From: ZLKRG44 sp964555705
Lineage (GTDB): Bacteria > Planctomycetota > Phycisphaerae > Phycisphaerales > SM1A02
NCBI GenBank assembly: GCA_964555705.1
Contig: CAZKTN010000007.1
Coordinates: 38,571 to 102,570, forward strand
Reading direction: 5' to 3'
DNA: 64,000 nucleotides
Shown here: piece by piece, positions 42,113-50,574 of the stretch
Layout: the number at the start of each line of letters is the position of its first letter
Position numbering within the stretch: position 1 is the first letter of the stretch
Program-made: the position numbers and the translations under genes
The notes under the pieces: model-generated
Database searches by the model: none
Told to the model about the DNA's origin: nothing
Seen by the model: the letters and a program-made list of their open reading frames with translations, nothing else

Positions 42113-43405
42113 CTACGCGATCTTCGCGTGCGCGACATGTCGCTCGCGCGCATCGGCCGCACGAGGCTCGCCGCCACCCCGGCTCGTCGCATCGGGATCG
42201 CGCACTGCGGACGAACCTGATGCCGCGCCGACATGCACACGCGGCACCGACGGCCCGACGCGGCACAGCAGCTCGTAGGCATGTGCCCCGATGCCCTCGG
42301 CCACCCGTGGCATCCAGTTCGCGCAATCGCGGTCGCTGCCGTAGATCTCCACCTCCAGCCCGATCGCCGAATCGCCGTGCGCGTGCTGGGAGGGGACGTC
42401 ACTGATGTCGATCACGAACTGGTCCATGCTGACTGTGCCGACCACGGGAGCCTCCCACGATTCGGCGCCTCCGCGCGCGAGCACACGCACGCGGCGACGC
42501 AAGCCGTCGCCGGCGGCGACCGGGTATCCGTCTGCGTAGCCGACCGGCACGACGCCAAGCCGGGTCGCGCGCTCGGCGATCCACCGCGACCCGTATCCCA
42601 CAGGGAAGCCGGCGGGCACGCGCTTCACGTGCACGATCTCGCTCATCCAGCGCGCCACACCCTCGAGGCTCTCGCCATCTGCAGCTCCGTCGATGAATCC
42701 GGTCCACGCCAGCCCGGGGCGCACCATGGTTCGTCTGTAGCGCCGCTCGCGCATCGCAGCGTGCGAGTTTGCGGCGTGCACGAGCACCTCATCTGGGATC
42801 AGCGGCGCGTGCGCACGGCAGAAGGCATCGAAGGTGTCCATCTGCGACTGCGTGCGGTGCGGGTCGCGCGCGCTGTCGCTGAAGTGCGTGAAGATCCCGG
42901 TGAGCCGAAGCCGCCGGTCCGCCGCGATGAACGACAGCGCAAGCGCTGCCTCCTCGGGCAGCGAGCCGCCGCGGCCCATCCCGGTGTCGATCTCCACCTG
43001 AACCTGAAGCGGGCACCCGATCCAGTCGGACACTGCCGCAAGGTCACGCGCGTGCGAGGGCCCGTGCACCACGAAGTGCGCGCGGCCTGCGAGCACGAGG
43101 CGGTGCACCGCGCCGCCAGGCTCGATGCCGCGCACCGGCATCAGGATGAGCATCGGCGAGCGGATGCCCGAATCGACAAGGTCCTCGGCCTGGCTTGCGC
43201 TGTAGACCGCGAGCATGTCTGCACCCGCATCAGCCAGCGCCTTCGCGATCGGCCTGGCCCCCAGCCCGTACGCATCAGCCTTCACGACCGCACACACACG
43301 GCAGCCATCCCCGGCAAGACTCCTGATCCTGCGAAGGTTCCGTCCTATGGCGTCGAGATCGACGTACAGCGTGCTGTGGTCGCGCATCCTTGCGTCCGGC
43401 GTCAT
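42113..43405 (-). CDS. alr: Alanine racemase
   Basis: PLP enzyme making D-alanine for peptidoglycan. 430 residues, longer than the usual ~370 because of a ~45-residue C-terminal tail rich in Ser, Gly, Arg. The PLP lysine is in AVVKADAYGLGA (~40), the catalytic Tyr in FPVGYGSRWI, and other marks are VEIDTGMGRGG, THFSDSA, RPGLAWTGF, VPVGYADGYPVAAG and VSMDQFVIDISD. Start 43405 or 43387 cannot be decided. It diverges from the DEAD-box gene with 37 bases between. Confidence 0.93.
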   Translation of the reverse strand: MTPDARMRDHSTLYVDLDAIGRNLRRIRSLAGDGCRVCAVVKADAYGLGARPIAKALADAGADMLAVYSASQAEDLVDSGIRSPMLILMPVRGIEPGGAVHRLVLAGRAHFVVHGPSHARDLAAVSDWIGCPLQVQVEIDTGMGRGGSLPEEAALALSFIAADRRLRLTGIFTHFSDSARDPHRTQSQMDTFDAFCRAHAPLIPDEVLVHAANSHAAMRERRYRRTMVRPGLAWTGFIDGAADGESLEGVARWMSEIVHVKRVPAGFPVGYGSRWIAERATRLGVVPVGYADGYPVAAGDGLRRRVRVLARGGAESWEAPVVGTVSMDQFVIDISDVPSQHAHGDSAIGLEVEIYGSDRDCANWMPRVAEGIGAHAYELLCRVGPSVPRVHVGAASGSSAVRDPDATSRGGGEPRAADARERHVAHAKIA

Positions 43406-43442
43406 TTGTATCGGTTTCCGGCGTCTCCTACCATCACCGCAA

Positions 43443-44819
43443 GTGACTGAATCGAACACCACGCCGAACAAGGCGATCCAAACCCACGAGATCTTCGACA
43501 CCGCGCGCACATTTGCCGACCTGGGGCTGCCTGAACCGCTGCTCCGGGGGCTTGCCGAACTGGGCTTCGAGAGGCCGACGCACATACAGGCGCAGCTCAT
43601 CCCGATCGCACTCGCGGGCAAGGACTGCCTCGGTCAGGCCAAGACCGGCACCGGCAAGACGGCAGCCTTCGGCATCCCGCTGATGGCGCGGATTCCGGCG
43701 GACGCCGCGTTCGGGGCCCTGATCCTTGTGCCTACCCGCGAGCTGGCGATCCAGGTCGCCAAGGAGCTCCACGACATCGGGCGCCACACGGGCCTGCACA
43801 TCGTGCCCGTCTACGGAGGCCAGCGCATCGACCAGCAGGTGCCCAAGCTCCAGCGCAAGCCCCAGATCATCGTGGGCACGCCGGGCCGAGTCATGGACCT
43901 GCGCGAGCGGCGCCTGCTCCCCTACGACAACATCCGCTTCGCGGTGCTCGACGAGGTCGACCGGATGCTCGACATCGGGTTCCGCGACGACATCCGGAAG
44001 ATCCTCGGCAGCATCCCCAAGCACCCGCAGACGCTCTTCGTGTCGGCGACCATCTCGCCCGAGATCGAGAAGCTCGCACGGCAGTACCTGCACGAGCCGG
44101 AGAAGATCGTCACCGTCGCCAAGAGCCTTACGGTCTCACAGGTGCGCCAGTCCTACGTGGCCGTCGAGCCCTGGGACAAGCGCAAGATGCTGCTGCACAT
44201 CCTCAAGGCCGAGAAGCCGGCGCTGACCGTCGTCTTCTGCCGGACCAAGCGCACCGTGGACATCGTCACCGAGCACCTGCAGAAGCACGGCATCGACGCC
44301 CACGCGATGCACGGGGACATGTACCAGCGCAAGCGCGACAAGGTGATGGACAAGCTGCGCGAGGGATCGCTCGGCGTGCTGGTGGCCAGCGACCTCGCGT
44401 CGCGGGGCCTCGACGTCGACGACATCTCGCACGTCGTGAACTACGACCTCCCGGACGACCCGGAGGTGTACATCCACCGCATCGGCCGCACCGCGCGCGC
44501 CGGACGCGAGGGCGTGGCCTGGAGCCTCGTGTGCCCGGACCAGGGCGAGCTCCTTAGCGCCATCGAGCAGCTCGCGAACGTGGAGATTCCCTCGCGGAAG
44601 TTCGAGGACTTCACCCCCGGGCAGGTCCCCGCCGAAGTTGCCGCGCACCGCGAGCTCGCCGAGCGCCGGAAGGCCGACAGCGAGGACTCGAAGTCGCGTG
44701 ACATCGTGACGGTGACGAAGGTCGATCCCGCGGATGCGTCGCGGTTCCCCGGCGGCCTCGTGCCGACGGCACCCCCGCCGCGCAGGCTTGGCGGACGCGT
44801 CGCGACCCGCCGCAGATGA
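43443..44819 (+). CDS. DEAD-box RNA helicase (DEVD variant)
   Basis: 458 residues. Motifs in order: Q-motif FADLGLPEPLLRGLAELGFERPTHIQAQLIP, I AKTGTGKT, Ia PTRELA, GG, Ib TPGRV, II VLDEVD (DEVD instead of DEAD), III SAT, IV VVFCRTKR, V ASDLASRGLDV, VI HRIGRTARAGR. Length is core plus a short C-terminal extension, so closest in size to RhlE/SrmB-type enzymes. GTG 43443 is supported by TACCAT at 43429-43434, 8 bases upstream. Its stop overlaps psuG by 4 bases, which makes a two-gene operon. Confidence 0.93.
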   Translation: MTESNTTPNKAIQTHEIFDTARTFADLGLPEPLLRGLAELGFERPTHIQAQLIPIALAGKDCLGQAKTGTGKTAAFGIPLMARIPADAAFGALILVPTRELAIQVAKELHDIGRHTGLHIVPVYGGQRIDQQVPKLQRKPQIIVGTPGRVMDLRERRLLPYDNIRFAVLDEVDRMLDIGFRDDIRKILGSIPKHPQTLFVSATISPEIEKLARQYLHEPEKIVTVAKSLTVSQVRQSYVAVEPWDKRKMLLHILKAEKPALTVVFCRTKRTVDIVTEHLQKHGIDAHAMHGDMYQRKRDKVMDKLREGSLGVLVASDLASRGLDVDDISHVVNYDLPDDPEVYIHRIGRTARAGREGVAWSLVCPDQGELLSAIEQLANVEIPSRKFEDFTPGQVPAEVAAHRELAERRKADSEDSKSRDIVTVTKVDPADASRFPGGLVPTAPPPRRLGGRVATRRR

Positions 44820-45814
44820 GTGAGGGAACTCGCTCGGGCATGACCCATCCGGCGTTCACGTGCTCCGACGAGGTGGCTGATGCGCTGTCGCGCAAGCAGC
44901 CGGTGGTCGCGCTCGAGTCGACGATCATCACCCACGGGCTGCCCCGGTCGCCGCTCGAGATGCCCGGCGACTTCCTCGATGCGCACGCGCACTGGGACCC
45001 CGCGCTGCCGGCGAACCTTGCCGCCGCGCGCATCGCCGAGCACGCGGTGCGCGCACATGGCGCAGTGCCTGCGACAATCGCCATGATCGACGGCCAGCTG
45101 AGGGTGGGGCTTTCGCCAGCGGAGCTCGAGGCGGTTGCGCGGGAAGCGTCGCCCGCCAAGCTCTCGCTTCGCGATCTTGGCGCGGCAGCGTTCCGGCGCC
45201 GCACCGGGGGCACGACGGTGGCGGCTACGGTCGCGGTGAGTGCGCTCGCGGGCATCCGGATTTTCGCGACGGGCGGCATCGGCGGCATGCACCGCAACTG
45301 GAGCGCGCACCTTGACGTCAGCGCAGATCTCGTGGCCCTGGCCACGCACCCCGTATGCGTGGTGAGCGCCGGCGCGAAGAGCCTGCTCGACCTGGGCGCG
45401 ACGCTTGAGGTGCTTGAGGCGATGGGCGTGCCGGTGATCGGCTACCGCACCAGCGCGTTCCCGAGATTCACGTCGGCGCCCGATCCGGCGCTGCGGCTTG
45501 CCGAGAGGGTGGAGAGCGCGGCGGAGGCCGCGCGCCTTCTTGCGTGCCACTGGCGCATCCGCCCGGCGTGCGGCGCGCTGCTTGCGCAGGCGTGCCCTGA
45601 GCGGTGGACGGTGGACTCGGGGCATGCAGAGGCGGAGCTCGCGACTGCGATGGCCGAGGCGCAGCGCCGAGGGATCCGGGGTGCAGACTTGACGCCGTTC
45701 CTGCTGGGATCGATGGCGGCGGGAACCGACGGAATCCGAACGGTTGCGGCCAATCTCGCCCTACTTTGCGCCAATGCGGGCATTGCCGCCGCCGTATCGC
45801 GCGCATCCGCTTGA
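44816..45814 (+). CDS. psuG: Pseudouridine-5'-phosphate glycosidase
   Basis: Cleaves pseudouridine 5'-phosphate to uracil and ribose 5-phosphate, degrading RNA-derived pseudouridine. 332 residues. Marks: VVALESTIITHGLPRSP at the N-terminus, VPATIAMIDGQLRVGL, AKLSLRDLGAA, GGTTVAATVAVSALAGIRIFATGGIGGMHRN, VVSAGAKSLLDLGATLEVLEAMGVPVIGY and FLLGSMAAGTDGIRTVAANLALL. psuK is not adjacent. Coupled to the helicase by a 4-base overlap; both suit an RNA turnover role. Confidence 0.92.
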   Translation: MSEGTRSGMTHPAFTCSDEVADALSRKQPVVALESTIITHGLPRSPLEMPGDFLDAHAHWDPALPANLAAARIAEHAVRAHGAVPATIAMIDGQLRVGLSPAELEAVAREASPAKLSLRDLGAAAFRRRTGGTTVAATVAVSALAGIRIFATGGIGGMHRNWSAHLDVSADLVALATHPVCVVSAGAKSLLDLGATLEVLEAMGVPVIGYRTSAFPRFTSAPDPALRLAERVESAAEAARLLACHWRIRPACGALLAQACPERWTVDSGHAEAELATAMAEAQRRGIRGADLTPFLLGSMAAGTDGIRTVAANLALLCANAGIAAAVSRASA

Positions 45815-45840
45815 CAGCGCTGGGGTCTGCCGTCTCTACT
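45811..45840 (+). promoter_or_regulatory. Possible sigma-70 promoter of rho
   Basis: Perfect -35 TTGACA (45811-45816) overlapping the psuG stop, 18-base spacer, -10-like TCTACT (45835-45840). This places transcription start near 45847, about 33 bases before the rho ATG. Confidence 0.4.
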
Positions 45841-45879
45841 CACGGTCGGTCCAGCGGCCTCCCGCCAGCAGGATCTCGA

Positions 45880-47010
45880 ATGTCAACCATCAGTGGGATC
45901 ATTGACCTCGGCGCAGGCCATGAGGGACGCGTGCGGCAGTTCAGCGATGGACCGGTCGCCGGTCCCGACGACCCCGTCATTCCGCCCCAGCTCGCCCAGG
46001 GCCTTCCGCTGCGTCAGGCCGCGCGCATCACGGCAGAGGCGGTGGAACGAAAGTCCGGCAAAAGCCGCGGCGGCGGCATGGGCCGGCGGTCGCGCCTGTT
46101 CATCGAGCGCATCGTCGACATCGAGGGACTGCCCCCCGACCAGTACGCGGCGCGCAAGCCGTTCGCCGACCTCACCGCGCTCGACCCACAGCCGCGCATG
46201 TCGCTCGAGTACCGCGGGTGCCCGCCCGCGTGCCGACTCATTGACCTCTTCTGCCCCATCGGCTTCGGCACGCGCGGCCTCATCGTCGCGCCACCCAAGG
46301 CAGGCAAGACGATCCTGCTGCAGAACATCGCCTTCGGCATCAAGCACAACCACCCGTCGGTGGAGCTGGTCGCGCTCCTGATCGACGAGCGGCCCGAGGA
46401 GGTCACCGACTTCAAGCGCAACGTGCCTGCGCACGTGCTCGCCTCGAGCAACGACCAGGACATCGCGCGCCACACCGAGCTCGGCATCTACGCGATCGAG
46501 CGCGCCAAGCGCATGGTCGAGGCAGGCAAGGATGTGGTGGTGCTGCTCGACTCGCTGACGCGACTGGGCCGTGCCTTCAACAACAGCCGCCGCTACGGCA
46601 GCTCGGGGCGCACCATGTCGGGCGGACTCGACTCGCGCGCGCTCGAGGTGCCAAAGCAGCTCTTTGGCGCCGCACGCAAGGCCGAGGAGGGCGGATCGCT
46701 GACAATCATCGCGAGCTGCCTCGTGGATACGGGCTCGCGCGCCGACCAGATCATCTTCGAGGAGTTCAAGGGCACCGGCAACATGGAGCTCATCCTCGAC
46801 CGCAACATCTCCGAGAAGCGCGTCTTCCCGGCGATCAACCTCGCCGCCAGCGGCACCCGCAAGGAGCACCTGCTGATGTCCGAGCGCGAGCTCAAGACGG
46901 TGACGGCCCTGCGCCGGCGCCTCAACAGCCTGCCGCCGCACGTGCAGGTGGAGCAGCTCCTGGCGGCACTCCAGCGCTTCCCCACGAACGAGGCGCTTGT
47001 GGGCGGCTGA
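45880..47010 (+). CDS. rho: Transcription termination factor Rho, short form
   Basis: 376 residues: the N-terminal helical domain is missing, the cold-shock-like RNA-binding domain is present but altered (MSTISGIIDLGAGHEGRVRQFSDGPVAGPDDPVIPP; the aromatic GFGFLR-type RNP1 motif reads GHEGRVRQF), and the motor domain is intact: IVAPPKAGKTILLQNIA (Walker A), LLIDERPEEVTDF, VVVLLDSLTRLGRAFN (Walker B and Q loop), SCLVDTGSRADQIIFEEFKGTGNMELILDR (R loop). ATG 45880 follows AGGA at 45870-45873. The two MCE genes follow on the same strand. Confidence 0.95.
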   Translation: MSTISGIIDLGAGHEGRVRQFSDGPVAGPDDPVIPPQLAQGLPLRQAARITAEAVERKSGKSRGGGMGRRSRLFIERIVDIEGLPPDQYAARKPFADLTALDPQPRMSLEYRGCPPACRLIDLFCPIGFGTRGLIVAPPKAGKTILLQNIAFGIKHNHPSVELVALLIDERPEEVTDFKRNVPAHVLASSNDQDIARHTELGIYAIERAKRMVEAGKDVVVLLDSLTRLGRAFNNSRRYGSSGRTMSGGLDSRALEVPKQLFGAARKAEEGGSLTIIASCLVDTGSRADQIIFEEFKGTGNMELILDRNISEKRVFPAINLAASGTRKEHLLMSERELKTVTALRRRLNSLPPHVQVEQLLAALQRFPTNEALVGG

Positions 47011-47036
47011 GACGGCCTTCGGCTACTCTCCCGCCC

Positions 47037-48281
47037 ATGTCAGGCTCGACGATCAAGGCGGGGTTCTTCGTGCTCAGCGGCATCGTGCTCGCGTCATTCG
47101 TGACCGTGGTGCTCGCCAAGACCGACTTCTTCCAGAAGCGCATCGCCTACACCATCCGGTTCTCGGTCAGCGAGGGCGTGTCTGGCCTTGCGCCAGGCAG
47201 CGCGGTGAAGATCGGTGGCGTGCAGCGCGGCGCAGTGACCGCAGTGACCCCGCAGGTGGGCGATGACGGCGCGTTCAATGACATCCATGTCGACATCGAG
47301 ATCGACGAGGGCGTGAGGCTCTTCGCCGGCGCAAGGGTCGTGCGGATCATGCCGCTCCTTGGCGAGAACTCCACGCTGAACTTCGTGTCGATCGGTTCGG
47401 GGGCGGAGCCGCTTGCTGCGGGCACGGTCATCGAGGCCGCCAACAGCGCCGGCGTGATCGCCGCGCTGCTCGGTGCGGACAACGCCGCCAAGGCGGGCAC
47501 AATCATTGACGATGCCGTGGTGTTCTCGAACTGGCTCGCGTCGCTGCCGAGGGAGTACCAGGAGCGGATCGTGCCGATGCTTGATGACGCGGGCTCGACC
47601 GTCAAGGAGCTGCGCACCGACTACGGCACCTGGCGCACCAAGGTTGACGGCACGCTGACTTCAGCGCAGGCTGCCGCCGGCGATGCGGCCTCGAGCATGA
47701 AGGGCCTCGACCAGCTCCTGGTGCGCAACGCGCCGCGGATCGATTCGGCGATGACTGACATCGCCGCAGGCGCAACCGATGCGCGCGCATCGCTCGCGGA
47801 GCTGCGCGCGAAGACCGTGCCCCTGATGAACGACGCGCTGACGAATGCGAACGCCGCAATCAGCTCCTTCGAGAAGAGCGTGCAGCTCGCGCACTCGTTC
47901 CTGCTCGAGAACCTGCCTGGCATCTCGCTGAGCCTCGACAATGTGCGCACCGCCACAGCGCAGCTCAAGTTGGCCGCGATGGAGGTCCGCCGGAGCCCCT
48001 GGAAGATCATGTACCAGCCGGGCACCGAGGAGGTCGCGCACGAGAACCTCTATGAGGCCGCGCGCAGCTTCGCGATCGCCGCCAGCGACCTTCGCGCCGC
48101 AGGCGACAGCCTCCGTCTGGTGCTCACCAACGACCCCGCCCTCTTCGAGCGCGACCCGGCGTTCCGCGACTCCGTCCAGAAGATGGTGCTCGACGCCATG
48201 CAGCGCTACGAGTCGGCCCAGCAGCAGCTCAACAGCGTGCTGATGGGTCCTGCCCCGGCCGGCGAGGCAAAGGGCCGCTGA
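47037..48281 (+). CDS. MlaD/MCE-family lipid-transport substrate-binding protein
   Basis: 414 residues. An N-terminal anchor helix (AGFFVLSGIVLASFVTVVLA), one MCE domain (IRFSVSEGVSGLAPGSAVKIGGVQRGAVTAV..., ending LNFVSIGSGAEPLAAGTVI; residues ~35-135), then a long helical coiled-coil (STVKELRTDYGTWRTKVDGTLTSAQAAAGDAASSM...) and a helical tail. It should face the periplasm and shuttle lipids between membranes. TACTCT at 47024-47029 is 7 bases before the ATG. It is followed by a second MCE gene 7 bases later; no mlaE/mlaF-type permease or ATPase gene is nearby. Confidence 0.88.
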   Translation: MSGSTIKAGFFVLSGIVLASFVTVVLAKTDFFQKRIAYTIRFSVSEGVSGLAPGSAVKIGGVQRGAVTAVTPQVGDDGAFNDIHVDIEIDEGVRLFAGARVVRIMPLLGENSTLNFVSIGSGAEPLAAGTVIEAANSAGVIAALLGADNAAKAGTIIDDAVVFSNWLASLPREYQERIVPMLDDAGSTVKELRTDYGTWRTKVDGTLTSAQAAAGDAASSMKGLDQLLVRNAPRIDSAMTDIAAGATDARASLAELRAKTVPLMNDALTNANAAISSFEKSVQLAHSFLLENLPGISLSLDNVRTATAQLKLAAMEVRRSPWKIMYQPGTEEVAHENLYEAARSFAIAASDLRAAGDSLRLVLTNDPALFERDPAFRDSVQKMVLDAMQRYESAQQQLNSVLMGPAPAGEAKGR

Positions 48282-48288
48282 GGCGCCG

Positions 48289-49590
48289 ATGCCGCGCGTC
48301 GCGCGCAATGACCCGAAGCTCGGTGCTGCCGTCGCGCTGGTCACGGCGGCGATCATCGTGGGCACGATCGTGTCGCCGAGGGTGTTCGCGCCAGCAACCT
48401 TCATGCTCGACATCTCCGTGCCGCTTGAGGAGGGCGCATCCGGCATCGCTCCCGGCGCCACCGTCACGCTCGGCGGGATCGTGATCGGTGCGGTGGACTC
48501 GACGAAGATCGGCTCGAATGGCGGAAGGGACTTCATCAACGTGGCCCTTCGCATACCGCGCGGCATCGTGATTCCCGCCGGCTCCACCGCTCATCTGGCG
48601 GCCGATGCGCTCGGCGGCAGCGGCAGGATCGAGATCGTGCCGCCGGAGCCCAAGGGGAACCTTGAGCCGGGCAATGCCGCAACGGCCGCTCCACCAGCGG
48701 ATGGAACCCCCACACGGATCTCCTACGCGAAGCCAAAGACCGCCCTCGAGTCTGCGTTTGGCCGGCACACGATGCGTCGCCTCAACGCGGCCATCGACGA
48801 GCTGAAGGCAACGGACTTCGGCGCGCTGCGGCAGGACCTCGCCACCCGCATGGAGTCGCTGCAGACGGACTTCAGGGAGCTGAGCGCAAGCGTCGATTCG
48901 TCACTGGACGTCTGGCAGCCGCAGGGAACCGCTCTTGCGAACACCTTCCGTGACTGCGTGGCCAGGGCCGAGTCGATCGAGACGCTGCTCGGCGCGGGAG
49001 GCACGCTCGACTCCGAGAGGCTCCAGGCGCAGGTCAAGTCGATCACCGCCGACTGGCAGGCCATCCGCGCAGATATGGCTGCGCTCGAGACCGCATGGAC
49101 GGAGGAGATCGTTCCCCCCGCCTCCGACATGATGAGCCGCCTCGAGCGCGCGTGGCAGACGCTGCGCGGCGACGCGGACCGCATGCTTGCGCTCATCACC
49201 GAGATGCGGGAGTCGACGGGCACGGTGAGCGCCGACATGCAGCTCGCCGGCGGACAGCTCTCGCGCGCCGAGACGGAGATCATCTTCACGCCGTGGAACC
49301 TGCTCGGCGGGATCCTTCAGGGCGACCGCGCCGACGAGACGCGCGACTTCTCGGTGCGCATGGTGGTGCAGTCGGCGACCGAGCTGCGGCTTGCGTCGGA
49401 CGCCACCCGCCAGCTGCTCGAGGCCGATCCCAGGCTCGTCGAGCGCTACCCGGACATCGCGGCGCTCCTTGAGGAGTGGCTGCGTGCGGTGAACACCCGA
49501 GCCGAGGCTGTGGACGCCGGCGTCTTCCGCAAGATGATGGACGAGCCGCCGGCACCTGCGCTCCCTGAGGCGCCGCCCGTCGTGCCGTGA
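48289..49590 (+). CDS. Second MlaD/MCE-family protein
   Basis: 433 residues. Anchor helix (LGAAVALVTAAIIVGTIV), MCE domain (FMLDISVPLEEGASGIAPGATVTLGGIVIGAVDSTKIG..., AADALGGSGRIEIVPPEP; ~35-120), a Pro/Ala linker, then a long coiled coil (TDFGALRQDLATRMESLQTDFRELSASVDSSLDVW...). The end of both MCE proteins (FTPWNLLGGIL here, RRSPWKIMYQPG there) and a following LxxATRQL/AASDLR helix are similar, suggesting duplication. It is 7 bases after the first MCE gene; start ATG 48289. Confidence 0.86.
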   Translation: MPRVARNDPKLGAAVALVTAAIIVGTIVSPRVFAPATFMLDISVPLEEGASGIAPGATVTLGGIVIGAVDSTKIGSNGGRDFINVALRIPRGIVIPAGSTAHLAADALGGSGRIEIVPPEPKGNLEPGNAATAAPPADGTPTRISYAKPKTALESAFGRHTMRRLNAAIDELKATDFGALRQDLATRMESLQTDFRELSASVDSSLDVWQPQGTALANTFRDCVARAESIETLLGAGGTLDSERLQAQVKSITADWQAIRADMAALETAWTEEIVPPASDMMSRLERAWQTLRGDADRMLALITEMRESTGTVSADMQLAGGQLSRAETEIIFTPWNLLGGILQGDRADETRDFSVRMVVQSATELRLASDATRQLLEADPRLVERYPDIAALLEEWLRAVNTRAEAVDAGVFRKMMDEPPAPALPEAPPVVP

Positions 49591-49653
49591 CCCGCGCCGG
49601 GCCCGCCGGCGCCCGGTGGCACCCCGTGCAGCCAATCCTGAGGAGTGCCTCCG

Positions 49654-50574
49654 TTGAGCAGCGCGCCCTTCGAGCGCTTCACCGACATCCGCGACGCTGA
49701 CCTGCGCGGCCGAGACGGCCTCTTCTGCGTGGAGAGCCCGCGTGTGGTCGCGCGATTCCTGCATGCGCTCGTGGCACGCGCGCAGGGCGCGGCGTGCACG
49801 CCGGCGCTCGGTATCGAGGCGATCCTGCTGACGCCCGAGCATGCGCAGCGGATGACCGCGCTGCTCGACTCGGCACGCGCGATGCTGCCGCCATTCGAGG
49901 TGACCATCGCACAGGACGAGGAGATCTGCAGAGCCACGGGGTACGCGCTTCACCGAGGTGCGGTGGCGCTTGGCCGGCGCGCAAGCCGGGGCAGGGTCGC
50001 GGAAGGTTCCGTCGACGTACTTGGCGCATCTGGCGTGCGCACCATCATCGCGTGCGACCGCGTGGTGCACGTCGACAACGTGGGCGCCCTCTTCCGAAAC
50101 GCAGGCAGCTTCGGCGATGCGGGAATCCTGCTCGGACCCGGATGCGGCGACGCGCTCTCGCGAAAGGCAGTGCGCATCTCGTCGGGCCGCGTGTTCTCGG
50201 TGCCGTGGTGCGAGGTGGATTCGTGGGGCGATGCGATCGCGGCGCTCCGAGCGCGTCACGGGTTCAGCCTTGTCGCCTGCGAGGATGCGCCAGGCGCCGT
50301 CACTCCGGAGCAGGCCATCGCGGCAGTGCGTTCGCGCGGCACCGCCCGCATCGCGTTCGTGATGGGATCCGAGGGCGCAGGCCTCAGCGCCGACCTCATC
50401 GCCGGGTGCGATGCGGTCGCGTGCGTACCGATGCGCCTGCCTCAGGCAGGACCTGGCAATCCGGTGCCTCTCGCGGCGGACGACCGGCCAAGCCTCAACG
50501 TATCCGTCGCGTCAGCGCTCGTCCTGCATGAAGCTCGCCGCGCCCACGCGCATGCCCGCCCCTCGGCCGGCTGA
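49654..50574 (+). CDS. SpoU/TrmH-family RNA 2'-O-methyltransferase
   Basis: 306 residues. N-terminal substrate domain (FERFTDIRDADLRGRDGLFCVESPRVVARFL) and C-terminal SpoU knot: IIACDRVVHVDNVGALFRNAGSFGDAGILL (motif 1), IAFVMGSEGAGLSADLIAGCDAVACVPM (motif 2), NVSVASALVLHEARR (motif 3). Target RNA unknown. Start TTG 49654 is favoured because AGGAG at 49641-49645 is 8 bases upstream; a GTG at 49645 would overlap that site. The 3' 63 bases overlap murA on the other strand. Confidence 0.88.
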   Translation: MSSAPFERFTDIRDADLRGRDGLFCVESPRVVARFLHALVARAQGAACTPALGIEAILLTPEHAQRMTALLDSARAMLPPFEVTIAQDEEICRATGYALHRGAVALGRRASRGRVAEGSVDVLGASGVRTIIACDRVVHVDNVGALFRNAGSFGDAGILLGPGCGDALSRKAVRISSGRVFSVPWCEVDSWGDAIAALRARHGFSLVACEDAPGAVTPEQAIAAVRSRGTARIAFVMGSEGAGLSADLIAGCDAVACVPMRLPQAGPGNPVPLAADDRPSLNVSVASALVLHEARRAHAHARPSAG

